This document shows, in pieces, positions 31,168 to 41,549 of a DNA stretch of 64,000 nt. A program made the translations under genes and the position numbers. The notes under the pieces were generated by a model that saw only the letters and a list, made by a program, of their open reading frames with translations, was not told the origin of the DNA and did no database searches. This DNA comes from Dromiciops gliroides (taxonomy: Eukaryota; Chordata; Mammalia; Microbiotheria; Microbiotheriidae): contig NC_057866.1 in assembly GCF_019393635.1 (NCBI RefSeq), positions 125,115,897 to 125,179,896 of the forward strand. The letters are read 5' to 3'. The stretch's first letter is position 1; the number at the start of each line of letters is the position of its first letter.

Positions 31168-32540
31168 CGAAGTGCCCACTGTGTTCCAGACACTGTGCTA
31201 AGGTCTAGAGACACAAGGAAAGGCACAAACCAGTCCATGCTCTTAAGGGGTTCAGATTCTAATGGGGGAGAGAGCGTGTAAAGAACAACGTACAAACAAA
31301 GGTTTATACAGGCTAAATTTGGGACACTAACTAATGTTGGAGGCCTGTGAAAGGCTTCTTCTAGAAGGTGAGACTTCATCTGAGAGTTGGAGGAAGCCAG
31401 GAGGCAAAGGTGAGGAAGGAGAGAATGGCACACATGGTATACAGCCAGTGAAAATGCTTGGAGTCAGGAGATGGAAGAGTTTGTGTTCAAAGAACAACAA
31501 GAAGGCCAGTGTCCCTGGTTCACAGAGAACATGGAGGGGAAGAAGAACAAGAAGACTGGAAATGTAGGAAGGAGCTAGGAAATGAAGAACTTTAAAAGCC
31601 AAACAGAAGAGTATGTTTGTTCCCAGAGGTAATAGGGAAGAGGGTTTATTGAATGGGCTCGGGGACACGGAGGTCTGTTACATGGTCAGATCTGGGCTTT
31701 AGGGAGATCACTGACAGCTGAGTGGATGATGGGGGGGAGTGGGGAGATATATGAAGCAAGGAGACCAACCTGAGATTTCACCTCCAGGCACAAGGTAATT
31801 AGAACCTGCAGAAAGTGGTTGCAGTGTCAGAGGAGAAAAGGGGGAGCAGACAGGATATGTTATAAAAGGTAAAATTGATAGGACTTTGCAATTGATTGGA
31901 TAAGGAGAATAAGAGAGAATGAGGAATGCAGGATAATACCTAGGTTGGGAGCCTGGGTGACTGGGTAGGATATGTTGTTTTAGATACCTAAGGGGCATCC
32001 AGTTCAAGGTGCCCAATAAGCAGAAGATGTAAATGCTGACTAGAAATAAGGAGAGAGGTTAGGACTGGACAAGGAGATCTGAGAGTCTTCTGTATAGAAA
32101 AGTTAATTGAAGCAGCTAGGTGGCACAGTGGATAAAGCACTAGCCCTGGATTCAGGAGGACCCAAGTTCAAATCTGGCCTCAGACACTTGACACTTACTA
32201 GCTGTGTGACCTTGGGTAAGTCACTTAACCCTCATTGCCCTGCAAAAACAAAAACACAAACACTAACAAAAAAACCAAAGCCCAAAACCAAAGCAAAACA
32301 AAAAAAGAAAAGTTAATTGAAATCATGGGAGCTGATGAGATCCTAAAGTGAAATAGTTTAGAGGAGAAGAGGGCCTAGATCAGAGCCTTGGAGGATTCCC
32401 ACAGCTAGCAAGAACTGGGAACCTGCAAGACTAGAAAAATGATGGTGACCCCAACAGGAGTGAGAAATTTGGTAGAGAGAAGTGTTTTAACAGAAAGACA
32501 ATGGGTTCTAAAAAATACTTCCACACCTTATCACATCTCC
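31154..32540 (-). mobile_element. LINE2 3' end and ORF2, about 1.2 kb, split by a SINE
   Basis: Antisense LINE2. The minus strand shows, with stops and shifts, LAFKVLHFLAPSYISSLL (the ALKVLHGLAPPYLSDLL motif of LINE2 ORF2) around 31585, and the 3' UTR frame LLEEAFHRPP near 31360. Landmarks: AGCATTTACGAAGTGCCCAC, 'tgctcttaaggggttcagattctaatggggg'. The plus SINE at 32096-32321 interrupts it. Confidence 0.85.
32096..32321 (+). mobile_element. WSINE1-like SINE, plus copy
   Basis: Body about 32112-32243, with CTCATTGCCCTGC end and a long A-rich tail with C interruptions (32244-32305). Target duplication AGAAAAGTTAATTGAA at 32096-32111 and 32306-32321. Confidence 0.94.
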
Positions 32541-32702
32541 TGGGCATAGAGGGAAACAAAGCTTTAATTCCAAAGTTCTCTGTCCTTTCTTTGGTAAGAT
32601 TAGTGGAAGGGATACACTTACTCCCCCCCCCTTTTTTTTGCTCTATAAGACCTACTAGACCCTCCTGATTTTCAAGTGGGGATGAAGTTCAAAAGAAAAA
32701 AT

Positions 32703-32873
32703 CAAGGGGCATTGTTAGAATTTTTTTGGGCAGGGCAAAGAGGTTTAAGTGACTTGCCCAGGGTCACACAGTTAGCCAAGTGTCTGAGGACAGATTTGAA
32801 CTCAGGTCCTTCTGAATCCAGGGCCAGTGTTTTATCCATTGCGCCACCTAGCTGCCCCCCAAGGGGCATTGTT
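32703..32873 (-). mobile_element. WSINE1-like SINE, first of a same-site pair
   Basis: Body about 32730-32858, GGGCAAAGAGG subtype with internal losses. Target sequence CAAGGGGCATTGTT at 32703-32716 and 32860-32873. Confidence 0.93.
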
Positions 32874-33049
32874 TTTTTTTGTTTTTTGTTTTTTTTTAAG
32901 TGAGGCAATTGGGGTTAAGTGACCTGCCCAGGGTCACACAGCTAGTAAGTGTTAAGTGTCTGAGGCCGGATCTGAACTCAGGTACTCCTGACTCCAGGGC
33001 CAGTGCTCTATCCACTGCGCCATCTAGCTGCCCCCCAAGGGGCATTGTT
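32860..33049 (-). mobile_element. WSINE1-like SINE, second of a same-site pair
   Basis: Body about 32900-33034, TGAGGCAATTGGGG subtype. It shares the duplication CAAGGGGCATTGTT (32860-32873) with its neighbour and ends with a third copy at 33036-33049. Confidence 0.94.
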
Positions 33050-33059
33050 AATCAAGAAG

Positions 33060-33195
33060 TTTGTCCCTGAGCTTATAGGAAGGAATCTTAGGGAGTAGCT
33101 TGTTCAATCTCCTGATTTTTCATGTAAGGAAACTGAGGACTAGAGTCAGTGGCTTGTCCAAGGTCACATAGGTAGTAGGTGACAGGAAGATTCAA
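33060..33195 (-). mobile_element. MIR fragment
   Basis: AAGGAAACTGAGGACTAGAG, TTGTCCAAGGTCACATAGG. Confidence 0.65.
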
Positions 33196-33300
33196 AGTTT
33201 ACCAGTCAGTCAATAAGCATTTATTAAGCATCTATTTCATGCCAGGCACTGTGCTAAGTGCTTGACCTTTACCTTCAAATCTGGTGCTGGTTTTGAGGCA
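33196..33300 (-). mobile_element. LINE2 3' terminus
   Basis: CAATAAGCATTTATTAAGCA, 'catgccaggcactgtgctaag'. Confidence 0.8.
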
Positions 33301-33368
33301 TTCTCAGACCTATTTCCAGATTTCAGTAATGGAATCATTAATAAGATCATCTAAACATCCCTCTGATG

Positions 33369-33549
33369 AAAAGGATAACTTTCTCTTTTTTTTTTTTCAG
33401 GGCAATGGGGGTTAAGTGACTTGCCCAGGGTCACACAGCTAGTAAGTGTCAAGTGTCTGAGGCCGGATTTGAACTCAGGTACTCCTGAATCCAGGGCCGG
33501 TGCTTTATCCACTGCGCCACCTAGCCGCCCCCAAAAGAATAACTTTCTC
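33369..33549 (-). mobile_element. WSINE1-like SINE, GCAATGGGGG subtype
   Basis: Body about 33398-33532. Target duplication AAAGGATAACTTTCTC/AAAGAATAACTTTCTC. Confidence 0.94.
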
Positions 33550-34005
33550 AAGAGGAGAGGTATGAGAAAAAAGAGATGTTTTAAAGCCTAGAATTTGAAA
33601 AGTTTTTGAAAAACAAAAATGTTTCCTCATTCCCTCCCTCTATAACTCCAAGCAAGCTTTATCTTAAATAGGAATAAGCTTTTTAATAAAAGGAGATACC
33701 CTATCTGGATACAGTATCACATATAGCAAACCCTGTTATAAAATGTCTTGTTATTACATGGATGTGGAAGAATCCCAGGTCAAATCAAATTTCCTGAAAC
33801 CTAATAACCACTGACAGAAAATAGCTGTCATAATTCAGTTTCCCTCTATAGTAGCACTAGTCCTATCTATTGAAAGAGTGCTTGAAAGCTCTGATGTGAA
33901 GAATGTAATGAAATGAAGAGGGGGAAAATTGTATCACATACAATCATAGATTGATGGGGGAGAGGGGAAGCGTATAGGGAGTGGGAATGTGACTGACAAC
34001 TTATC
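33550..34005. other. unassigned sequence
   Basis: No gene or repeat recognised. Confidence 0.4.
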
Positions 34006-34007
34006 TT

Positions 34008-34330
34008 TTTTGAAATCTAATTTTGTTGATACATTTTACATCATCTTTATTTTCAGATATAACTTTCCTTCTCTTCCCCAGCAAGTCTCTTGTAAAAAAA
34101 GATTTTAAAATAAAAAGAAAAAAGGGAGTTCAGCAAAACCTATCAGTACTGTCTAATAGCATATTTGATATTCCATACCCGTAGCCCCTCACCTTTGCAA
34201 AGAACGAGGGAAGTACATGTTCTCAAATCTTTCCTGACACCAAGTTTGGCCTATATAATTGTAATTATATAGTATTCATTTTCTTTTCACTTTGAGGGTT
34301 TTTTCTACATTTACATAAGACAACACTTTT
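34008..34330 (-). mobile_element. L1 3' UTR fragment
   Basis: Antisense L1 3' UTR: TTGTTGATACATTTTACATC, 'cttctcttccccagcaag', GTAGCCCCTCACCTTTGCAA, 'tttgagggttttttctac'. The same segment occurs at 37960-38230. Confidence 0.72.
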
Positions 34331-34474
34331 GATAAGATAGATAAAAATCTCATCTGATATACGGGCATTTAAATGAGTATGGTGGCTCATGGACGATCAG
34401 CTACACTTCAAAATGAACCCAAAATATTTTGAAGTCCTATATTTTGCCAAATTGGGTGAGATGTGCAGTAGAAT

Positions 34475-34963
34475 ATATATCTATATATCTATCTCCACCT
34501 CCACCTCCACCTCCACCTCCACCTCCACCTCTACATCTATATCTATATCTATATCTATATCTATATCTATATCTATATCTATATCTATATCTATATCTAT
34601 ATCTATATCTATATCTATATCTATATCTATACCTATACCTATACCTATACCTATACCTATACCTATACCTATACCTATATCTACATCTACATCTACATCT
34701 ACATCTACATCTACATCTACATCTACACCTACACCTACACCTACACCTACACCTACACCTACACCTACACCTACACCTACACCTACACCTACACCTACAC
34801 CTACACCTACACCTACATCTACATCTACATCTACATCTATATCTATATCTACATCTACATCTACATCTACACCTACACCTACACCTACATCTACATCTAC
34901 ATCTATATCTATATCTAATCTATCTGTATCTGTATCTCTATCTGTATCTCTATCTCTATATCT
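34475..34963. repeat. ordered hexamer satellite, 70 units plus edges
   Basis: A perfect six-base frame runs from 34495 to 34914 (420 bp, 70 units). Blocks in order: CCACCT x6, CTACAT x1, CTATAT x15, CTATAC x8, CTATAT x1, CTACAT x7, CTACAC x15, CTACAT x4, CTATAT x2, CTACAT x3, CTACAC x3, CTACAT x3, CTATAT x2. Degenerate CTGTAT/CTCTAT units follow to about 34963. The long open frames across it (Ser-Ile/Ser-Thr/Thr-Pro and Leu-Tyr/Leu-His dipeptides) come from the period and are not genes. Confidence 0.98.
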
Positions 34964-34984
34964 GAAATCAGGATTATAATCCTT

Positions 34985-35190
34985 TATTATTATAATGGTT
35001 ACAGGATTTTGATCTAGAAGGTATCATCTATTCCAACCTATTCCTTTTTATATATGAAGAAACTGAGGCCCTAGAGGTGAAGCTACTTTCTCAAGGTCAC
35101 AGAACTAGCAGCTGAATTGAAACTTGAAAGAGATCCTCTGCCTTCCAATCCAGTGCTCTTTGCACCCTGCTAGGCTGTCTCTGGTATTTT
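34985..35190 (-). mobile_element. MIR-type CORE-SINE
   Basis: 'ctagaaggtatcatctattccaacc', AAGAAACTGAGGCCCTAGAG, 'ctttctcaaggtcacagaactag', TTCCAATCCAGTGCTCTTTG. Confidence 0.8.
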
Positions 35191-35790
35191 CACTTCCAAT
35201 TTGAATCTAAGTGCCATCCGTCACAATTCATTTGACTTATCTCTTATCAGGTCCGATTTTTCCATTTTTCTTTCAGAGCATAATAAATTACATTCAAATG
35301 ACAGTCACAGGAGAAACTTTCCTTTCCTTTCTAATCAACAAAGTTGATAGATGGCAAGTGAAGCCCTGGGGAAACAGCATCTGTTATAGATCAAGGATCC
35401 CCTTCCCACCAAGGAAAGATTTAAGAGACGCAAAGTATTTTGCAATTTAACATTTGCTCAAGTCTAGCACTTGCACATCATTAACAAGTAGATGTGAGGA
35501 GAAAGTTCCAGGAGAAAGGGGTGGCTGCGATTAAAGGGGTATTTACTTATGAGGGAAGTCAGGCTGTGTAGGTCAAATCCACACAGCTAACCTGAAACTG
35601 AAGGATGAGCCAATGAGCTATTTGATTTGGGGTGTGTACATAGCCATTTGAGGGTAAGGCAGGCCAAAAAAGTGTCTCACATCTTGGAATGAATTCACCA
35701 GGCTAATGAGTTCACTGGATGATTACTCAAAGCTTTCTTTGACCTAGCTCAAGTAAATGTGACATATGATGTCAGCTGAATTCAATTGAG
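35191..35790. other. unassigned sequence
   Basis: About 600 bp without a recognised repeat or gene. Confidence 0.4.
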
Positions 35791-35794
35791 TTTC

Positions 35795-35935
35795 ATGGTT
35801 TTGAATCCCTGCCCTGACTCTTATCGGTGATGTTAGACAAGTAATTTCATCTTTCTGGACCTCAGTTTCTTTATCCGTAAGATGAGGGATTTGAACCCCT
35901 ATCTTTAATATCCTTTCTAGATTTTGTGGCTGTGG
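35795..35935 (+). mobile_element. MIR-type CORE-SINE
   Basis: GTTTTGAATCCCTGCCCTGA, 'ctggacctcagtttctttatccg', TAAGATGAGGGATTTGAACC. Confidence 0.65.
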
Positions 35936-36164
35936 ATTCAGTGTACCAGGCCCTGTGCTAAACACCAGAAATTTTTTTTAAAGAAGCAAAAAACAACACT
36001 TGCACTCAAGGAACTTACAATCTAATGGGGAGACAACATGCAAAGAAATACACACACATGATAAATAGGAACTGAGGAAAGGCATTGGTATTAAAGAGGA
36101 TGGGGAAGGCTTCCTACAGATGGTGGGATTTTAGTTGGGGCTTAAAGGAAGCCAGTAAATGTAA
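35936..36164 (-). mobile_element. LINE2 3' end
   Basis: 'ccaggccctgtgctaaacacc', CAAGGAACTTACAATCTAAT, 'ggcttcctacagatggtgggatttt'. Confidence 0.78.
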
Positions 36165-36402
36165 GACGGGCAGCTCAGTGGTAAAGTGTACCAGGAATAG
36201 AGTCAGAGAGATTCATCTTCCTGAGTTCCAATCTGGCTTCAGAAACTTACTAGCTATTTGACTCTTGGCAAGTCACTTAACCCTGTTTGCCTCAGTTTCC
36301 TCAACTAAAATGAGCAGGATAAGGAAATGGCAAATCATTCTAGTATCTTTACCAAGTAAACCCCAAATGGGCTCATGAAGAGTCAGGCACGACTGAAAAA
36401 AA
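36165..36402 (+). mobile_element. MAR1-like CORE-SINE with RTE-type tail
   Basis: GGGCAGCTCAGTGGTAAAGT, 'ctagctatttgactcttggcaagtcac', ATCTTTACCAAGTAAACCCC, AGAGTCAGGCACGACTGAAA. Confidence 0.85.
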
Positions 36403-36480
36403 TGTCTGAGGTAGGATTTGAATTCAGGGCTTTCTGAATCTAATTCTAGGACTCTATTCACAAGCCACCTAGTTACCTCT
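36403..36480 (-). mobile_element. SINE head fragment
   Basis: TGTCTGAGGTAGGATTTGAA, ending AAGCCACCTAGTTACCT, the 5' half of a tRNA-derived SINE in reverse. Confidence 0.65.
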
Positions 36481-36915
36481 AGGAACGTGCATGAATCTAA
36501 GCAAAATAATGTGATGGGGTCCAAGATGCTAACTGGGGGGTTTAAGAGAAGGCTTTGTGGAGGATATGATTTTGGAGCTGGATTTTCAAAGATGGGTGAA
36601 ATTTCAAGAAAACTCTGTGTGTGTGTGTGTTTGTGTGTAGGTGTGTAGGGGTTAAGTTATATGGAATTTCAGCTGTAGAGAATAGAAACAAAAGGGCATA
36701 GGCACAGGGGTTTCCTGCTGATTTGGAAACTGATGAGTAGTCTTATTTGATAAGTAATACAGTTAGGATAAAGTACAGAGTTTGTAAGGAGAGTAATATG
36801 AGATATAGTTGGAAAGGAAGCATGGCACCAGATTGCAGAGGGCCTTCGATGCCACTTTAGGGAGTCTGCATTTTATGTGCCAGGTAGGCATTTGGGATTT
36901 ACCATCCAGTATAAC
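36481..36915 (-). mobile_element. LINE2 fragment, second copy
   Basis: 'gaaggctttgtggaggatatga' and 'caccagattgcagagggccttcgatgcc' repeat the LINE2 3' part already present at 35936-36164, so this is a separate copy. A (TG)n run interrupts it at 36617-36648. Confidence 0.65.
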
Positions 36916-37515
36916 AGGACTGCTACCTCTTCAATTTTCACTGTCATTACTATACAGGATCCTTGGAATTTAGGTGGGAGCTAGGAAAGTTTGTTGTAGC
37001 TGAGGCTGTGATCTTTGGGTTCTGTGATGACCCCCATCTCCATTTCTGGCCCCAGTTTCTATTCCTGACACAATCCTAATAGGGATAAATAATCTTGTGA
37101 ATAAATGATTCTTCTCTGGGTACACCCGCTATACATGTACTCATCCAGGTCTCAGTTGTAGCAGAAAGCAGCTCAGTCTCTTTGATTACATTTCAGCAAA
37201 TGCTCTTTCCTAAGCTACCTTGATCTCTCACCCTATGTATCTTTCCTGCTCTGAATGGGTTGGATCTGTTCCTCTGCCAAAAGTCTTGATCTGAGCTTCT
37301 TCAGGGAGGTCTGGTTGAACCGAAGTATCCTTTGGACTTAGTGGCTTTCATCTGAAAAGATGTCTTGGGGCCTTGTCAAAGCAAGTCCCCTAAGGCTCCA
37401 TTAGCCTCCTACATTTCTCTGTTTCAGTCTCCTGCTGCTCTTGTTTACTTCTGTGGCATGCCTTCAAAGGGATCCTCTCCAGGCTCGTGGGGATGCACCC
37501 CCTGCAAAGTATCCT
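36916..37515. other. unassigned, repeat-poor sequence
   Basis: No repeat recognised and no coding signal. Higher complexity than its surroundings. Confidence 0.4.
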
Positions 37516-37519
37516 CGAT

Positions 37520-37925
37520 TTCCATATTGAGGACGTTATAACAGTACTGATAGGCTCACAGTCCATGCCTCTGCCTAACTATTGCCATCAGTTTGCTGAC
37601 TACTGAGGAATAGCGCTAGGTCTTGATTAGTGCGAATAATGAATCCCATAAAGTGGTTACATCATTGGAATTTACGCAGCACATTTCCATTGAGCTGGAA
37701 ACAATTACTATATTTTACACAATTATAACTTTGAATATTTTGAATTTGAGTACATGTGACTACTTAATGGGGTTTATTTTTCACACTAATTAGGACCTAG
37801 CTGGGCAATGGGTTAATGGCTGCTGAGAATAGTGATGGTGTTGCCCTCTTACATTATTCCCATTCGATCTTTTTTCACCACAAAGGCTTTAAATTTGTTC
37901 ACCAACTCCTGGTCAGCAGTAGGGA
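37520..37925. other. candidate conserved non-coding element
   Basis: About 400 bp of high-complexity, repeat-free sequence. It contains several homeodomain-type cores (CTTGATTAGT, GAATAATGAA, ACACTAATTAGG) and few CpG. Codon-like structure is absent. Function is inferred from appearance only. Confidence 0.3.
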
Positions 37926-38596
37926 TTTTTTTCTTTATCTCTTTTTTGTAAGTCTTATTTTTAGTTATATTTTTTTACATCACCCTTATTTCTGAATATA
38001 TCTTTCCTCTTTCCCCTCCCAAGAGAGCTATCCCTTGCAATGAAGATTAAAAACAAAATCAACTAATGTCAGCTGCATCTGGAAGTATATGCAATATTTA
38101 ACTATATACATCCCAGTTTTCCCCACCTCTGCAAAGAAAAGAAGGTGGTGCACAGTCATAACTCTTCTCTTGGATCAAGCTTGGTCATCTTAATTACACA
38201 ATGCTCAGTTTCTTTTCCGGTTTTTTTATGTGTACATTTGGTGGGGGTCATGTATATTGTTTTCCTGGTTTTGCTTTGAGTTTCCCCATGCTTCTCCAAA
38301 CTCATCATTTTTGTCATTTCTCATGGTGTAGTAATATTTTATTACATCTATTTACTGTAGTATCATTCCCCCATAAGTGAATATTTACTTTGTTTCTGGT
38401 TCTTTGCTCCTACAAAAGTGCTGCTGTAAATTTTCTGGTGTATATATTGAACTTTTCTATTTATTACTGACCTCCTTTGAGTAGATGCCTAGCAGGGGGC
38501 TCTCCGGGTCAAAGGTTATGGGTATTTTTGTCACTTAGTATAACTCCAAATTGCTTTCCACAGTGGTTAAATTATTTCTTAGCTCCACCAACAATG

Positions 38597-38890
38597 TCAA
38601 GTGAAGTCAACAAGCATTTATTAAATGTCGATTATTTGCCAGGCTAGAGATGCAAAGAAGGGCAAAAACCAGTCCCTCCTTTCAAGAAGTTTGTAGTCTA
38701 ATGGGGGAAGCCATATGCAAACAATTAGATGCAGACAAGATATATACAGGATCAATTGGAGGTAGTCTTTGGAGAAAGGCACTAAGAAGGAAGTCAGGGA
38801 AAAAACAAAAATCAAAACAAAACAAAACAACAAAAAAAAGAAGGAAGTCAGGGAAGCTAGGGGACATAGATGTAAAGGGATGGAGGTCCA
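38597..38890 (-). mobile_element. LINE2 3' end inside L1
   Basis: CAACAAGCATTTATTAAATG, 'ctttcaagaagtttgtagtctaatggggg', 'gatatatacaggatcaattgg', then an A/C-rich tract and 'ggaagtcagggaagctagg'. L1 text resumes at about 38890 with the loss of about 20 bases. Confidence 0.78.
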
Positions 38891-39379
38891 CATCTCTCCA
38901 ACATTGACTATTTCTATCTTTGGTCATCTTTGCCAGTTTGTTGGGTATAAGGTAAAAACTTCTCATGGGTTTGATTTGAATTTATCTTATTAATTGTGAT
39001 TTGGAGGAATTTTCCCAATAGTTATGAATAGGTTTTCATTCTTTTCCTTTACCACTTATTCATTGGGGAATGTCTCTTGGTCTCCTACATCTAACTTTTT
39101 GTTTTCTATGTATTTTAAATATTAGAACATTTTGAGAAATATTTAATACAAATATTTTCCCATATGACATTTTCCACTCTTGTCCTAGGTCCATTAATTT
39201 TGTTCATACAAAAGCTTTTCAATTTCATGCAATCAAAATGATCTATTTTATTTTTATTGTTGCTTTTAACACCTTTTTTTGCTTCCCCCTCTTTCATTCC
39301 ATTTCTATCTGTGATAAGTATATGATCTTGATCTTTTATAGTTTTTAAAATGATGTGACCTTTATGTTCAGATCATGTT

Positions 39380-39555
39380 TTATAGGATCATAGACAATAA
39401 CCTTAGGGGTCATCTAGTACAATGCTCCATTTGACAGATGGATAGACTGAAGCCCAGAGAAGTAAGTGACTTGTCCAAGATAAAATAGATAGTAAATGAG
39501 AGAGGCAGGATTTAAATCTAGGTCTTCTAACTACAAAGTAGGTGCTATTTTCCCC
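39380..39555 (-). mobile_element. MIR-type CORE-SINE inside L1
   Basis: ATAGGATCATAGACAATAAC, GAAGCCCAGAGAAGTAAGTG, GGCAGGATTTAAATCTAGGT. Confidence 0.75.
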
Positions 39556-39640
39556 ATACCTCTGCCTTTCTTCCATTTTGAGTTTGTTGTGGTATGTCAT
39601 ATAGGACAGGTGTAGGGATTCTACTTTATAATTTTCAAGT

Positions 39641-40129
39641 AGCCTCTTTGATGGTTATCTCTTTGAGGATCTTGTAATGTCCCAGAGTTTCTATTGATCA
39701 GTACTTGGCATTATTCCAAACTGCTCAGCATGGTATAATGTCCTTTCAATGTCATCATCCTGTCCAATAGGCATCCTTCAGTGTAAGTTGGAAAGCCCCA
39801 TGAGGACCAGGTCTGGGACCATGGAGCAGTTCTCCAAAAATTGGTAGCCGTCATGACAATTCACTCCAGCATTCCAATAGCCATTCAACAAAGTCATCTG
39901 AGCGCACTGAATTATTCAATATATTTCACCACAGCCGTACTCCACGTCATCGCTTACTTTCTCACCAAATACACTTGGACATTAAATGAACAAAAAAGTG
40001 TAATAATCCTAATGCACCTTGGCACAATAACTTTAATCAACTTTCCTTTTGTGCAGTAGAGTTTGCATTGGAAATTTGTTGTCAATTTACAGCCTTGACT
40101 TTGAGAAAAGTAAGTAAAATGAAATCCTC
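39641..40129. other. unassigned sequence with an unexplained open frame
   Basis: A 72-codon plus-strand frame (39841-40059) gives a hydrophobic peptide with KYTWTLNEQKSVIILMHLG. I do not recognise it. Its codons end mostly in A or C, unlike the surrounding DNA. Without homology it cannot be called a gene. Confidence 0.25.
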
Positions 40130-40312
40130 TCATTGCTACTATTGTTTTTTGTTTGTTTGTTTTGTAGAACCATGAGGGTTAAGTGACTTGCCCAGGGTCA
40201 CACAGCTAGTTAAGTGTCAAGTGTCTGAGGCTGGATTTGAACTCAGGTCCTCCTGAATCCAAGGCCAGTGCTTTATCCACTGCACCACCTAGCTGCCCCT
40301 CATTGCTACTAT
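40128..40312 (-). mobile_element. WSINE1-like SINE, CCATGAGGG subtype
   Basis: Body about 40168-40299, (GTTT)n tail. Target duplication TCATTGCTACTATT on both sides. Confidence 0.93.
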
Positions 40313-40743
40313 TATTAGCAATTTAAGCATTGCAGTTTATGACTACTAGTGTAAACAATTTAATCTCAAAATTTCAATATAACTTTTTCCATATATCTCC
40401 CCCCAAAAATCTTCAGTGGAACCTAATGATGCTAGATGAGATAGCTTCACATTGACTTAATATTAAATAAGCAACCTTTATAAATTTGTAATTTTCTCAA
40501 ATGAGCCCTTTTAAAATGTATGCACTGGGCAACTGAAAACTCTAAGAATAACTTTGGTTCTGGAGGCCTTTGCTATTCTTCCCTAGTTCTAATGTTTGCT
40601 GTTAGGGGTAATCGATTTAGCAAATTATGACTTGAGCCCCAGCCAGTGAAATGCTTTCTATTTGCAGAATAAGTAAGTCATGAATCCAACAACAAAAGCA
40701 TTTAATTAAGACATAAACCAATATAATAATAATATAACAATTA

Positions 40744-40794
40744 ACATATGTATGTATGTATATATATATGTGTATGTATGTATATATATATATA
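40744..40794. repeat. (TATG)n/(TA)n tract
   Basis: Alternating TATG and TA units. Confidence 0.9.
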
Positions 40795-41068
40795 GTACTT
40801 ACTATGTGCCAGGAACCATGCTGAGTGCTTTTACAATAATAATAGCTAACAATTTATGATTATTATAACATTTGATCCTCACAACAATTCTCAGAAGAAG
40901 CTGCTATTATTAACTTCATTTTATATATGAAGAAGCTGAGGTAACCAGAAGTTAAGTGACCTGACTAGGGCTACACAGATAAGAAGTGTCTGAGGCTGGA
41001 TTGGAATTCAGGTTTCTCTCACTGCAAGCCCAGTACTCTATCCATTAAGCCAAATAGCTGTCCCTTAA
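40795..41068 (-). mobile_element. CORE-SINE (MIR/MAR1 type)
   Basis: GTACTTACTATGTGCCAGGA, 'catttgatcctcacaacaattctcag', AGAAGCTGAGGTAACCAGAA, GTCTGAGGCTGGATTGGAAT. Confidence 0.82.
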
Positions 41069-41374
41069 ATCTAACAAATAAGGAGTCAAAGAGTAGATTC
41101 TCTGGCCCTAGTACACACATGGGTCCCTTATAGATTCCAAGGGAATTACAATTTAAATCTTCCTTTAATCCCTAAGAGTCTCTCATCACATCTGGACAGG
41201 GACAAAGTTCCTTTAGAATTCAGTCTCAAAAGCTTCTCAGGTTAGCTCCAGTCAGGATCCCAGCATGAACCCATGAACTTCTGGGCTCATGCATGCCATG
41301 GTGGTGTTCCTTCCTATTTCTCATCCTTTCTCTGAGTCCACATCTATGGCTCTTTTCAGCAGCCCTGCTTTTTT

Positions 41375-41549
41375 ACTTCTAACACCTTTTTTTTTTTTTT
41401 TGGCGAGGCAATTGGGGTTAAGTGACTTGCCCAGGGTCACACAGCCAGTAAGTGTCAAGTGTCTGAGGTCGGATTTGAACTCAGGTCCTCCTGAATCCAG
41501 GGCTGGTGCTCTATGCACTGTGCCACCTAGCTGCCCCTACTTCTAACAC
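41375..41549 (-). mobile_element. WSINE1-like SINE
   Basis: Body about 41401-41537, GGCGAGGCAATTGGGG end. Target duplication ACTTCTAACAC at 41375-41385 and 41539-41549. Confidence 0.94.

Larger units (their letters stand above)
37930..39640 (-). mobile_element. L1 3' UTR and ORF2, about 1.7 kb span, with older-family insertions
   Basis: Antisense L1: 3' UTR (TTACATCACCCTTATTTCTG, CACCTCTGCAAAGAAAAGAA), ORF2 end (AAGTGCTGCTGTAAATTTTC, GCTCCACCAACAATGTC), upstream ORF2 (GTTCATACAAAAGCTTTTCA) and on to CCATTTTGAGTTTGTTGTGG. A LINE2 piece (38597-38890) and a MIR (39380-39555) lie inside it. Confidence 0.82.

Noticed and set aside
30538-32016. Minus-strand frames of 102-120 codons
   Set aside because: They are decayed LINE2 ORF2 and 3' UTR, identified by the LAFKVLHFLAPSYISSLL motif and the 3' terminus.
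34389-34979. Long open frames (178-196 codons) encoding Ser/Thr/Ile/Pro or Leu/Tyr/His dipeptides
   Set aside because: They are produced by the six-base period of the satellite, which cannot create stops in those frames. No flanking gene structure exists.
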